Below are positions 1 to 12,072 of a stretch of 64,000 bases of DNA, one piece after another. The translations under genes were made by a program, and so were the position numbers. Every line of letters begins with the position of its first letter. The stretch's first letter is position 1. The notes beneath the pieces were generated by a model, which had not been told where the DNA came from, did no database searches, and worked only from the letters and a program-made list of their open reading frames with translations. Origin of the DNA: Collybia mongolica (Eukaryota > Basidiomycota > Agaricomycetes > Agaricales > Clitocybaceae); assembly GCA_013420905.1 (NCBI GenBank), contig JAAXNY010000004.1, positions 2,728,001 to 2,792,000 on the forward strand, written 5' to 3'.

Positions 1-187
1 TCGAGGCACATTCCACTGATTGTTGAGATCGGCCGGGAGGGTTGTCTTTGCCCATGTCAGAGGCATGGGGCTTGGTTGGTAGAGTGTTATTGGGGGTGAT
101 CTAGGGCAGCAGGGTGCGTAGAACAACGATGATGACTACGACGGTGGCTGTGCATGTCGTGGTAACAAGTCAAGAAGCAATGACTTT
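1..187 (-). mobile_element. 5' end of a LINE copy, cut by the window edge
   Basis: This stretch matches about 12018-12187, the 5' end of the complete LINE at 5621-12187, with scattered C-to-T type differences. It carries the 5' leader and the first codons of ORF1 on the minus strand. Similarity stops near position 187, at the same place where the complete copy meets its target duplication, so this is a genuine 5' end of a second copy whose body lies left of the window. It is more decayed than the complete copy. Confidence 0.8.
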
Positions 188-535
188 TATAACTATCATA
201 ATGCTGATGGATATGTTGTCTACAGGATGAGTTACCCCCGGTGTGGAATGCACAATGTGTGCCATATTGTTTGACAAACTCTGGATTGTCCCTAACGGAT
301 AGTCAGCAAACTAAACGGGCTGCAATGCATACACCTACCGGCACACACAACACCACCAACCCTTCACCTCTTCAACCTTCTTGTCATGTCTGACGAACTT
401 GACAATTTTTTTATTGGTGAAAATGAGGAGGACATCTGCCACAACCTCTTTTTTCACTGCCATTTCCTTGGGAATTGACAGACAGTGATGTTCTTGAAGG
501 TCATCTACCACCTGTTCAATGGTATGTCAACGTTA

Positions 536-856
536 TTACAAGGTTTCGTCAACTGACATTACCTCTTCTATCTCGTCATCATGCTGGTCTGCACCACCAG
601 TGTTGCACACTTCCTCCACACTCTGATCACTTGCTTGGCCACTACCCTCCTCCTCCAATTCCTCCTGGGAAACCCTCAAACGCTTTTTTTTTGGCTGTTG
701 AACAATGAGTTTGTCATCTGAGGACTCTTTGTCATCAGCTTTCCTCTTTGGTTTTTGATGGGGTGCTGCCTTCTGGGCCAATTTCTTTGCAGTCACCTTC
801 TTTGGTAGAATCTTTGCTTTGCTCAAAGAACCCATGTTCTTGGCTCTTGGTGGCAT
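536..856 (-). CDS. Unrecognised lysine/glutamate-rich ORF, probably TE-associated
   Basis: A 106-codon open frame begins at an ATG (854-856) and encodes a very basic first half (repeated K, A and P, nuclear-localisation-like KPKRK and PKKKR clusters) followed by an acidic tail rich in E, D and S. No domain is recognised. It lies between decayed repeats, so it could be one exon of a TE gene rather than a host gene. The surrounding 188-1017 holds nothing else I can support. Confidence 0.3.
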   Translation of the reverse strand: MPPRAKNMGSLSKAKILPKKVTAKKLAQKAAPHQKPKRKADDKESSDDKLIVQQPKKKRLRVSQEELEEEGSGQASDQSVEEVCNTGGADQHDDEIEEVMSVDETL

Positions 857-1017
857 TGCAGTAGAAGTTGTGGCCAATATACAGATTTGTCACAATATGT
901 TTGGTAGAATTTTCAGTGAACGACACATCACATTGTGGCCAGCCTTGAACATCATCAACTTTGTAAACTGTCATGTGGATATATAGCTACTTGTCTTAGT
1001 CTTGTACCAGCAGAAAG

Positions 1018-1165
1018 ACCGGTTGCCACAGGTTGCAACCAGTCATCTGTCGGTTGCAATAAAATCTTTATTTGGTGCAACTGCAACCATCCAAGACTAG
1101 CAATTCAGGCAACCGTGACCAATGGTCTGGTTGTTTGCAGTTGCGGTTGCGGTTCAGTTGCGGTC
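1018..1165. repeat. Cluster of GGTTGC / GCAACC motifs
   Basis: GGTTGC and its complement occur many times in about 150 bp, including the palindrome GGTTGCAACC and a run of GTTGCGGTTGCGGTT. Dense short subterminal motifs of this kind are typical of transposase-binding regions of hAT-type elements. I could not define both ends or a target duplication, so the element class is not proven. Confidence 0.4.
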
Positions 1166-1199
1166 TTTTGGCAGTCCGATGGACCGGACCTCCAAACTC

Positions 1200-1505
1200 T
1201 AGTGGTGATGCTCCCTAAGGATCTGCGCGAGGCAGAGTACAAGAGTTGTGGTGTCCTTGTGTGGCCTGGTAGTTGATAAGGTGGATGTGAACAGATTAGT
1301 GAAGCCCCCAGTACAGGCAAGATGAGATGACCCTGCAGATAGTCAGGATTAGCTCTGATAAGTTAGAAATTTGGATATGGTGTAAAAGGATAGTGGCCCA
1401 GGCCGCAAGAATGGTCTGATGAAAGGCAATGTTGATTAGGGATGAAGTGTTAGGTAGTTTAGGGATGACCTAGTGCAGGAGGGACGAATTCCCACGGTCA
1501 GATGG
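1200..1505 (-). mobile_element. Fragment of the retroposon also present at 38610-39552
   Basis: The reverse complement of this stretch matches about 38620-38930 with moderate divergence (shared blocks around the CTCCCTAAGGATCTG and TGACCCTGCAGATAGTCAGG motifs). It represents the 5' third of that element. The break near 1200 falls at the edge of the GGTTGC cluster, and the downstream part and the poly(A) are missing. Confidence 0.65.
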
Positions 1506-1752
1506 TGGTGGTAAAAGAGCAAGAATCATCGATTTTCATACCCCTTAATTTCATCCACTAAACTTAGGAAAAACCCTTTTCATCCATAAGTGGGGGAAAA
1601 ACCACCCCCACCAGGTGCACAGTGAATACATGCATGCATGAGGTGAATCATTCAAAACAGAGACAATACTGCAGGCATGGAGGTGTAGTGGAATCAGGCC
1701 TCTCAATCCTGGGATATTCACCACTGCCAACTTTGCACCCAGCCATTCAACA

Positions 1753-4644
1753 TTGACATCAACCCACTTACCATCATCATTTCCAACAGATCTCCCATCC
1801 ATGGTTGATGATATCCCCTCATCAGATGATGTTTATGACCCAGAGGCTCCCCTTGAATGCAAAGGCTTTGGTGATGATTCAAGTTCAGAAGAAGGTGATT
1901 CTGATGGATCTGATTCAAATTCAGACTCAGACAAGGAGCCACCTGAGCAGGGGCACAAAGCAATGCCAACTTGTCACCAAACCAGGATCAACCCATCACA
2001 AGAACACTTTACAACACCAACATTGCAAACAGAACAAACTGGGATCTGCTCATCTTCTGCAAGACCTCCCAATCCCATGCCAAAACTTTCTAGTCAGCAC
2101 CTCACACACTGGAAAACCCATTCTGTGGAAGCAACAATCAGCAAGTATGGGATGACAAATACATATGCAATTCAAAGCACCCATTTCCAAGGAGTTGAAA
2201 CCACCATCTTGAGTCTCCAAGCATGCTGTGCCATACTGATTCAGGAAAATGGGTGGCTCCAGGTTGAAAACCAGGAGGTTACAGTATAGAGGGACTCAGT
2301 GGAGACATATACAATCCTCATAAATTGGCAGCTCACAGTTGCACAGAACCAACTGAATTCAAAGAAGTCAAAGAAGGATGGGGGGTCACGTCAAATTGTG
2401 ACATCTTCATGGGTAATGCCAGTACCTGCTCTACATGATGAGGCTCACCAGGCATGACAAAAACAAGACAAGAACATCCAGAAAAAGAAGTATTTGCTTG
2501 CTGAGAAGGCTAGGGCTGTGAATGCACAATTGGTGCAGTGCATGCTACATAGCAACACTCGAGGTCTTTACACTCCCCCACATCTTCCAGCGGATTCCGA
2601 GCGGAATCCTCAATTCCGACAGGAATCCGCTCGGATTCCTGTCGGAATTTTGGCTGCAGAAGTAATAGAAAATGGCTGTAAAAATAGATAAAAATTCCGA
2701 ACGGATTCCGCTCGGATTCCGAGCGGAATGAAATTCCACAGGAATTCCGGCTTCAGAATACTGAAATTCTGACAGAGTCCACAGGAATTCTATCGGAATT
2801 CCTGGATGGAATGCCGGAGCGTTGTGACGACGCGTTGTGGTCACGTGTTTGATTACTAATCAGATTAGTAATATAAATTTTATTTACACAAATTATATAT
2901 ACTATTTGTTATTAATAACATCACATAACGGCGGTGAAAACATGATTATGAGGCACGTGCAACGGTCACATTACCGTTGCCACGTCTTCGTTGGTTCTTT
3001 TCAACCACATCAACGACGTCCACCAAACCGCCAATGCCGACACCAACACCAACGCACCCACGCCGCCAACGCCAACGCATCGAACGCCAACCGACGTCGA
3101 CATGATGACGCACAAGACGGTGTGGGGAGAAGGATAGAAACGGACGCGGAACGAGGGGACGACGAGGAAAGGGCACCCCGAGGGGCAGAACCAGGTGAGT
3201 CATACACCGCCGCTCACCCACACGCTCACCATGCAGCACGTCCCCCTCCCCCCCACTTCAGGAACTCAAGACAAACGATACGGCCGCCAACAGCAATAGT
3301 GAGGAAGGCGGCAACGACAATGACAACGACAACGACGAAGACAGCAACAGCAACAGCAGCAACAGTGCCGACGAGGCCTGCGGCAACGACGGCAACAGCA
3401 GCGGCAGCGGCGGCACCAACAACGGCGCGACAACAACAACAACAACTACAACAAAGACGACCACCACCACCACGAGGACGGCGGCGGCGGCAGCGGGGAC
3501 GGGGACAGCGGCAAGTAGAGCGGCCAGTGCCGTCGCCGCTGAAGCGCAGGCCGCTGACGATGTCGCGGGGGCCGACGAGGACGACGGGGGGGCGGGGGCG
3601 GGGGCCCCGCCTATATTAAATTTATCTTATCATATATGTATTATATTTAGTAATAATACATGTTTTATCGTATTAATTATAGAGTGCTTTTTTATCATAC
3701 TCAACAGATTTTAAAAAGACAGGCTGAAAGAGAGTAATTTAGTACTTCAAAATGTTAGATATACTGTTGACTTTATTGACTGTTTTGACTTAAAACTTAT
3801 GAATTCCGATCAGAATCCGAGCAGAATGTTGCGGAATTCCTTTGAGAATTTTCTTCTTCCACACTTTGTAAGAAATTCCTCAAAATTCTGCGGAATTCCG
3901 ATGATTTCAATCGGAATTCTGTGTTCCGAGCGGAATATTGCAGAATTCCTCAAAGGAATTTTCTGTTTTAAAACTTTTTCAAAATCTTCCTGCATTCCTC
4001 TGGATTCCGATCGGATTCCGCTCGGAATCCTCTGCAGGATGTGGGGGAGTGTGAAGTACTGCAACACTCAGGTCTTTATAGGTGCTATGAGCACAAAGAA
4101 CAAGGCAGATCTCCAAGATCTTGCCCATGCACTTGGCCTATCAACAGGTGGCACCAACCCAGATCTATTGGGTAGAATCACAGGTCATGTCAATGAGAAT
4201 GCCAAGATAAAACTGGATCCTTGTTTTTGCAGTGTGTTTGGTGTTCACACCAGGGGGAAAAAGTGGGCAGCACCCACAGATGATACACCAGATGAAAATA
4301 ATGATACACTGCCCATTGGACCTGCCAATCCATCCCCTACTTCCCTGAGTCAGCATGTTCAATGTCCTGTCTTGGCAGCATCACACAAAATCCAAGTATC
4401 AATACTAGTGCAGGCCCATCCTTGGGCTATGGCAGAGTTGGATCTCCTTGATTCCTGTCTGACCCATTGCAACATCAATACCCTGCCCCCCATCCTCTCC
4501 CTTGTCCAATTCAGCACCACCCAGCAGTTCCAGCCTCCAATGATACACTCAACTATCCTCAGTTCTGCCCTTCTTCTCCATCACAATGGTACTATGGTGG
4601 TTACTTCTCAAATTCATGACATTGAGCACCATCCCTGTCTCTAA
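1753..4644 (+). pseudogene. Old TE-associated gene with SAP-like motif, split by a 1.5-kb insertion
   Basis: Open frame 1753-2289 encodes an acidic S/D/E-rich segment; coding-like sequence continues to 2552 with a KKKYLLAEKARAVNAQLV stretch. It resumes exactly after the insertion at 4070 with KADLQDLAHALGLSTGGTN, which resembles a SAP DNA-binding helix pair, and runs to a stop at 4642-4644. Taking out 2561-4061 and one target duplication rejoins the two frames. There are in-frame stops (near 2288 and 2456), so the gene is dead. The stretch is almost free of CpG, implying an old copy. Similar SAP-like proteins are common in Agaricomycete repeats, but I cannot name the family with certainty. 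Confidence 0.5.
2561..4061. mobile_element. Non-autonomous hAT-type element with GC-rich core
   Basis: The element is flanked by the 8-bp duplication CAACACTC (2553-2560 and 4062-4069). Its ends are imperfect inverted repeats sharing ACACTCCCCCACATC, followed by subterminal arrays of TTCCGANCGGAATCC-like motifs at both ends. These are hAT hallmarks. No transposase is encoded. The centre (about 2945-3610) is GC- and CpG-rich, made of AAC/GAC/GGC/ACA triplet runs, and is bordered by AT-rich arms (2850-2940 and 3615-3780). Several frames are open across it because of low complexity; none is convincing as a gene. It sits inside the older SAP-motif gene. Confidence 0.75.
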
Positions 4645-5603
4645 TTACAGATGAACCTCATACTTTGACTCAATATAATCATACACATTATAATCTTCCT
4701 GTAACTCCTCATAATATAGTCCCACATCAGCAGCCTACTTCTCATAGTACTTCTCAGTATTCTTACCAAACTTACTCTACTTCATCTCAATAATATATTG
4801 CTCTTGTGCCTTCACACCTGTCTGGTTTGTGGAAGCTTCCCAGCTCAGCAGTTGACACAGCATGTTCCAGGGTATGAAATATGCTTACTTTTTGATGTGA
4901 CAACAGTGACAAAAATAAGCAGTACATGTCTCATTTGCTGAAATTGAGCATGTCATCTTGGTCAATGCCCACCACATTTTCTCCCCCAAAAAAAAATAAT
5001 TGAGGCAGGGCAATCTGTCTGTAAGTACCAGTTCTATATACTAGTAACTTCATGAAACCTCATTACTCTATTTTGTAGTGTTACAGGGGAGGGAGTCAAA
5101 AATTGGCATTAGTGGGCCACCCATAGTAATGAGGACAACTACAAGAAAACAGTTTGCATTGCTCCACTCCCCTGCTGTTGGAGTGGGTTGTAGTAGTAAT
5201 TAGTATCAAACTCAAGATTTCTGCTCCTTTATTAGTGGGTTCTGTCTCTTTACTTTTATAGCTCCAGGAGGGGCATATGAGGTGCTCTTGCAGGTTTTCT
5301 ACCTGACCCCATACAGGCATGGATATTTGTCTAGCTTGCAGGAACCTGTGGGAAACAGGCCTTGGGGCCCCCAAAGTAGGGCTCCACTCAAAATAATGAA
5401 AAGATTCTATTGTGATTATAATTTGGTTAATCCTTGGCCATTCTGAAATTTGTGGGGCTATGGATCTATGGGTCAGGGGAACAATATCTATTGTAATACC
5501 TGTGCCATGGGCTAATTACTGTAAAGAATAATAACAGGCACAGAAAAATGGTAGTTGATAGTTGTAAGAGCAACCCTATGTTATGCTGTGCTAATCCAAG
5601 GTT
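4645..5603. other. CpG-free decayed repeat sequence, no gene
   Basis: No open frame of interest and essentially no CpG dinucleotides, with TG/CA excess. This is the downstream part of the old repeat into which the LINE inserted. It resumes at 12205 on the other side of the LINE. Confidence 0.5.
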
Positions 5604-5620
5604 GGCCAGAATGAGATCTT
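5604..5620. repeat. Left target-site duplication of the LINE
   Basis: GGCCAGAATGAGATCTT here is identical to 12188-12204. It is followed directly by the poly(T) run 5619-5636, the complement of the LINE poly(A) tail. Confidence 0.9.
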
Positions 5621-5964
5621 TTTTTTTTTTTTTTTTGTTCAACATTTTATATACCAACTGTACATAATACATGTGTTGGTCACTACAAGTAGTAATTGGG
5701 CAAGGGGGGAGAGGGGTGCAGGAGACAAAGCGCTGCAGGGCTAGGGTGCTCGCCCGACCGGGGTTGGACTAGCAAATGGAGCCAGAGCTTGTTGTACACA
5801 GGCTGGAAGGGCCAATCTATGCCAGGGGGTGGGCCCCCTGCTGCGGCGCTCTGCAGCAGGTGGTGGCTTCAAGTCCACCAATTATCCAGGTTCGCATGTT
5901 CGGGCAGGGAGCACCCTATAGCCGTCACTTAGAACACTGAGTACTGCCCCTAGCCTGTTTAGGA

Positions 5965-8900
5965 CTAGGGAACATCGAACGCAAAAGCATTTTCGTTCTC
6001 CAAGAGGAATTCAACCAGCCACGCATAGTGCAGCTGGTGGCTGGGCTTGTCTTCCCATCCGTGCCATGGACAGTCGAATAGGATGTGTTGTATGGTTTCC
6101 AAGGGAGCACCGCACCTACAGGAGACAGATTCTTCCTTGAAGAATCGCGATCGGAACGCCCCAATTGGGGCGTTGAAAGGGGGCTCCTGGGCTATAAGTG
6201 TGCTGATGCTATGAAATGTGATCCCTTACACACACACACCAAACCTAACAATCAACACACGAACAGTAGGAATCGCCTGTTTTGAGTTCGGGTTCAAGTG
6301 CTTAGAAGCACTAAGCTTTGAATAGTACTAGCCAAAGCCCTTTTCAATGATCTCTCAACGGGTTTGTTTTAGACAAAAGCTTCAACACAGGTTTAACAAC
6401 CTGCTAGGTATATTTATAATATCTCTCGATCCAATAGACTGTGTACCAAGTGTACGTTCAATTATTAATGATCCCAAGCGGATCTATAAGTCCAAGCGAC
6501 TTATCAAACAATACAGTGCCAAGTGCACTAAGGCCAAGTGCCTAGTAAATTCCAACGGACAATACGGTACTAAGTTCCAAGTGAACTAAGTTTCTTTAAT
6601 TCTGTGGTTCTTCAATCAATTCCAATCAAGACACGTTGAAGCAATCTGATCCTTAATTCGGGCACGCAATAGTGTTTTAACAAATGTGATTTGTATACTC
6701 TATAGTCGCGCGAAGTGGGGGCAAGATTCCTTGCCTAGCGCTACTTATCTACAGTCTATTTATAGTGTACAAACTAAATATCATACGGAATTGTAAATTT
6801 TACACGGAACCGCGCTCCCGCGCGCCAAGGATCTGTATTCAATGCTGATGCGTCCTCTACAACTTGGCGCGCGCGCCATGCGTGCCAATTATGCCGTTTA
6901 CTGGTTACTTATCAAATATTGAAAGAGCTGGCTAAACTCTTATCAAGTCACGACCACGTGCTTTGTTATTTAAAACAGCGCGGCACTGTCATTTACTCCT
7001 CCTGATTGTCCCGGTCGCTATTCACGGGGTCCCGTCGCTTCTGGTAGTTAACACCAAGTACCCCTGACTAGGATCGGGTTGTGCAAGTCCTGAATTTACA
7101 ATTACTTCTCCTATTAATGATGATCCCCGGACTAATGATATCATACTACAACGGTTACTTATGAACTAAGACACCGAGGTTGTAACTGGGGTGCATGCCT
7201 GGTTGGTTGAGTGGGTGGACAGGGTCCAGATCCAGGGAAGAGAGGCCAAGGTTAGACCAGGCCTCTACGATGGGCGATACTAGTTTACCGAGCCTACAGC
7301 TTGGGTTGCGGGCATTGAGGGTCTCGACAGAGAATTTGTGGTTCCCATCAATGAGGCGTCGAAAGGCGTGTGAGGCCTGGAGCGCACGGGAGCGGACATG
7401 ACTCCTTTCCACCAGCTTTCTGACATGGAGGTGGATAGGGGGTATGCCTGCAAGGGTCTCGCCAGCCCCGTTTGGGGATGTCTTGAAGGCACCAGTGATC
7501 CAAAGGCACGCTCGTCTTTGCATCTTCCGGAGGTTATTGAGAGGGCCTGCCATGCGGGCCCCTTTGTACATCCAAAGCCTGCTCCCATATGTAGCGATGG
7601 GAAGAACACAGGCTCGGTATAGCATTCGTTTGTGCTTGGGCCTAAGTCTGCGCACCGAGTTGCCAAGGGAGAGCATAGCCTTTACAGAGGTGAGGGCTTT
7701 GTTCATGTATCGTTTGACGTGCTCTCTGAATGTGAGGGGACGGTCAAAGAAGAATCTGAGGTAGCGCCAAATGGTGCCAGGGCGGGGGGGGGGGTGTCCC
7801 CAGTATATGGGGCATAGCCAAGGTTGATGTCAGGGTTGATATCGCCGTGTTTTTGAGAGAAGTGGAATCCCTCTGACTTGCTGTGTTTAAGAACCAAACC
7901 CATAGCCTGGGTGAGCTCGAATACGACTTTGTAGGCCCCTTTGAGCTTAACAAGGTTCTGTTTGAATGTGTCCGACTGCACTATAATGGTGCCATCATCC
8001 ACATAGGAGATTAGTGAAGCTATGCGGACCCTCCGTTCGAATTCTTTGAGGAGGGGTGCAAGGCATAGGGCAGAGAGGATGGGGGACATGGCAGAGCCCT
8101 GTCCCAGACCCACGCTGGATGGGAAGAGCGGGGACACTTCGTCGTCCCATGCGTATCTAGTATGACAATCAATGAGGTATGACCTGAAGAACGCAACCAC
8201 TTCTGGCGCGAATCCCTGTCTCTCGAGGATGTGTAAGAGGACCTCGTGGTTTATGGATGGGAAGAACTGAGCTAGGTCAAAAGCAACGACGCTCGTCTTG
8301 AGTTTGGCACGCCATCCTGAGCGGACAACGTGTGTGAGGAAGCAGCCAGCATCCTTGGTGGAGTTCTGACAGACTCCTCCGAACTGATTGGGGTGAAGTA
8401 CACCATGTTGAGCAGCTTCAAACTGCATCCTGGTGGACAACATTTTCTCTAGAAGTTTGCCCAGTGTGTTCAATAGAACTATTGGGCGAAACGACTTGGG
8501 GGTGTCATACAATGGTTTACCCGGCTTGGGTATGACCACCATAATGGATGCTTTAAACTCGGCAGGCCAGTGGCCTGACGAGAGGCAAGCGTTTGCAAGC
8601 CACAAGAGTAGTTTGCTGCACAGGTCATCTTGGATGATCTGTTTAAGGTGACGCCATGAGATGTGATCCAGCCCAGGGGCAGATCGATTTGAGGTGCCTG
8701 AAAGGGCATCCGACATCTCAGCAGCAGAGTAGGGGACCCACACCCGCGTTGTGGGTGAGGTCCAAGTGTTGCCCAGCTTGTCAAGGTCAATTGGCCTATC
8801 AATAGCTGAGTTGAAGGTGGAGTGCAATGCGTTCCATAGCAACTCTGTGGTGCTGCATGGCACGCCTTGGTACGAGATAGCCTCGACCGGGGGTGTCTTG

Positions 8901-10045
8901 CGTGGGCCCACCCAGTCCATGAGATCCCATGGTCTGAGGTTAGTATTAGCAATTTTGTCAATGCGTTCATCGAAGTGCTTTCATTTCGCTCTATGCGTGG
9001 CGGCCTTGAAGGCCTTCCAGTCCTCTGGGAGATCAGAGCTCATGGCCTCAGACCTTGTCCGGGCGCAGTCCAAGTCCCACCAAGACTTAGACCGGGCGCA
9101 AGCCCGGTTAGTCTTAGCGTGATGGGACCACGCCGTTTCAAAGCCCTTAGCTATTGCCTGAGCAACTAGTTGAGTTTGTTCCGCTGATGAGACGTCAGGG
9201 ATTTGGATGAGCCTGAGAAGTGAACACACTTCTGCGAGGAAAGCGGTCTCTTCTTCGGAGTCAATTTTGATTGACATCTTCCCCTCAGGGAACTCGACCC
9301 TAAGGGGGATGTCTAGGAGTAGAGGAAAGTGATCAGGTTCACCCTTATCACCTATTGTCAGGTCGGCTGTGTAACCCCGGAATGCCGGGACAAACACAAG
9401 GTCAAGGACCGAGCTGCGCAGGGCCGAATTATACAGCTGATGCATGACCCGCCCTGAGGGGGGGGCAATCCGCTCAAGGCTGAGGGTGGCCGCGCACTCC
9501 ATGAGCCTGTTGGCCATGGGGTGTTCATGATTGAGGGTAGCATTCCAATGCACTGAGGGGCAATTAAAATCACCCCCCATATAGCTAACATTGGGGAACT
9601 CATCCAGGTGGTCTTCGAGGAATCGGACTGCTGATCCATTCTCATCTGAGTAGACATTCATCAGATGCACTGGGCCAAGGTGCCCTCGAACAGTGATGAG
9701 CATGACATCGCAGTGGTTAACGACGTCTGATCGGAGCTTAGGTTTCACCAAGCGGATAGCTTGGTTGACATAGGCCATGACGCATGGCTGATCTTCGGCA
9801 GCGTTGAACCCTTTGGGAAACATGGGAATCCAGTCCGGGTGGACGGGGGGTCCCCTGATGGGGACCCCGTCTTTTTTGGTCAAGGAGGCTGTATACTGTA
9901 CAGTGGCCCATGGCGGCTCCTGCAGGAAGAGAATGTCAGTGATGTCCTTGCAGCGTTCTAACAGGTCAACTGTCCAGTGTCGTTTGCACCCGACATTTTG
10001 GCAGTAGGTTCTGAGCATATTTACATTACAAGTTGTACTAGACAT
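5965..10045 (-). pseudogene. LINE ORF2: endonuclease + reverse transcriptase, inactivated
   Basis: The frame opens at ATG 10043-10045. The endonuclease part (8981-10045) shows the APE pattern: an early YCQN, LQEPPW with the catalytic glutamate, GGDFNC and PDHFPLL. The reverse transcriptase part (7703-8920) shows FRPIVLLN, VAFDLAQFFPS, GQGSAMSP and the catalytic SYVDDGT. The thumb/connection continues in another frame at 7155-7706, and the C-terminal CRCGAPLETIQHILFDCP motif lies at about 6040-6150, ending at 5965. Lesions: a TGA at the 8981 junction where an arginine CGA is expected, a frame shift in the C11 run near 7783-7793, and the insertion at 6216-7160, which supplies the stop at 7155. 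Target-primed reverse transcription is the family role. Confidence 0.85.
6216..7160. mobile_element. LTR-like insertion inside LINE ORF2
   Basis: The 945-bp block is flanked by ATGAA (6211-6215 and 7161-7165; a sixth base, T, also matches). Removing it with one duplicate rejoins ORF2 in frame, from LGVLVH to SISTLIAQ. It encodes nothing. The minus strand has a TATA-like CTATAAATAG near 6765 and begins GTAACC and ends ATCACAT, loosely like an LTR, but the ends are not a clean TG..CA. It is most likely a degenerate solo LTR; another small element cannot be excluded. Confidence 0.6.
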
Positions 10046-10072
10046 TAATCAAGTAACTTTTTGTCGAATCAC

Positions 10073-12072
10073 TCAAGTACCCTCCCTGTGTCCTTGGAGC
10101 CTGTCTCCTGTAACGGTGGGGAAGGGGGTATTAGCAGATGGTGCGAAGCATAAGAGCTCGTCACCTACCTTCTGGGCAGTGTACTTGGCTGCTAGCCACT
10201 TGGCATCATAGTGGTGTTTCCAAAAGGAACACTTCCTGTTGTCAGACTCATGGGCAAGGCCACAGTTGATGCATCGGGAGGCGTGGGGGCACTTATGACC
10301 TGCTGGTGTTGCAAGTCTTGGTGGGGTGGCCTTGGGGGCGGCCTTGCAGCATGCCGCTAGGTTGCGGTGATTGCGGGCGTCATGAGGTCCGCCACAGTAG
10401 GAGCACAGTTGAGCTCTGAAGGGACAGACCTCCTTGCGGTGGCCAAACCTCCAGCACTTTGTGCAGATAGGGACCCCTATTCACTTGTCAGCAGGCAGGA
10501 TGGTCAAAGACTGGGACCCGAGCATGAAGCTCTTGTTCCGAAGGCTGCGGAGGTGGGTACCTCCATGAGAATCATAAATGTCGAAGAACACAGTGCATGA
10601 GTCTGACGTTTTGGAGTTTCTGACCACGCGGGGGAGCGCCCCTTGGTACAGATGGATCGCACCTTTCCATTTGCAGGTTTCAAGGATAGTCTTGACCTCC
10701 AACAGAGTGATGGGAATGGGCTTCCTGGTTTCGTCATATGTGATGGTCGTACCGAAGAAGGGAAAGTTGGGGATGCGGAGGAAGGTCTTGGAGGACCCGA
10801 CCTCAACCCGTGTCTCTGTATCAGCCCCTCGAGCCTCCTTCGCCTTGGCGTTGAAGAACTGGTAGAGGACCTGGAGATCGTCTTTGGAAGGCACAGAGTC
10901 CATGACGAGGGACAAACCCCCAAGATGGTTCTGTGTTTCCACAATGGCGCGGATGGTTCGGCAATTAGAGCCAAGAGTACTGTTGATCGTTGGTATAATG
11001 GGAGCTTCATCCCAGTACACCAGCAGAGAACAGAAAACCACAACTTCTTTCCGAGAGGAGCTGTGGGTGGTGGAACGCTTCACGTTGGCACGAGCTTGTT
11101 CAGTGTTTGTGCGGGAGATGGCAGCCCCGCCTGCAACAATCTGTTGCGCTTGGACGATGGATGCATTGGGAGCCAAGGGGAACAACTTGGCCATTTGGAC
11201 TAGTCCCTCCGCCGTGGCAGCGGCGCCCTTTCTCCTCTTGGAAGGGGAGGTTGGGGGAGAGAGGCAGCAGCAGCTGCCGTAGATGCAAACGAGGCCGGGG
11301 TCGGCCTAGGGGGGGGAGGCGGAGGCCGTCTGGATGACTGAGCCAGGATAAGCTTCCTTTGGGGCCTGCGGAGACCTGCAGGGTCAGAGGTAGCATTGGA
11401 CAAATGGGGGGGCCACTGCCCTGATCCAGGGGGACCGTACTTAGGGCCAGGGGGAGCGTCAGGGGGGAGCTGGCTCCGAAGGCTGTTGATGACCTGTTGT
11501 AGGGCAGCGACTTGAGAGGTCCCATTGGCAACATGCCGGATGAGGCCAATTTCAGAGGCCGAGTATACGACCTGGAGGAGCTCAGTGGCAAAGGTGTCAG
11601 TGAGGTGTGCAGGGATGCGATATCCCTTTTCAGTCCAGAGGTTCATAAGCTCTGTTGTGTTGTGGAGCGATGAGGTAGCCGCCTGGATGTCCACCTCCGC
11701 CAATTCTTTCAAACCGGTTGGGAGGAAGGCATCAGCAGGGTCATCAAAGCTCTCCTGGAAGGAGTTCATCTCCACCCCCTCCAAGGTTTCCTCTCGGTCC
11801 TGGGGGGGTGGGCGGACAACAGTGTAATGGTGTCGTTGTCTGCTGCAGTGTCCATCGGAGTGGAGGAATCCGCCTCCGATGCAGGTGCAGGCATGGGTGG
11901 TCAAAAGAAGACCCGTTGTGCAATAGTAGGGAGGCCCGGGGGTCTCTGAGGAGTTGTGCTCCTGGATGGAGCAGGGGAGGAGGACCCACGAAGATAGTCG
12001 CGAATGTCCGGCAGTTTCGAGGCGCGTTCCGCCGATCGCTGGGATCGGCCAGGTGGATTGTCTTTGCCCATG
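10073..12072 (-). pseudogene. LINE ORF1: Gag-like protein with CCHC zinc knuckles, inactivated
   Basis: Reading begins at ATG 12070-12072 (MGKDNPPGRSQRSAER) and passes through proline-rich sequence, a central RNA-binding-like region (about 10490-11190), then two zinc knuckles near 10330-10470, CTKCWRFGHRKEVC and CSYCGGPHDARNH, ending at 10073-10075. In LINEs this protein binds element RNA. Lesions: stops near 11918 and 10482, the latter in a KRI context where CGA became TGA, and at least one frameshift near 11200-11260 between the proline-rich and central parts. ORF2 begins 27 bp downstream. Confidence 0.75.

Noticed and set aside
2837..3619. 260-codon open frame in the GC-rich core of the hAT-type element
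   Set aside because: Low-complexity triplet sequence is open in several frames; composition is extreme and no domain is seen.
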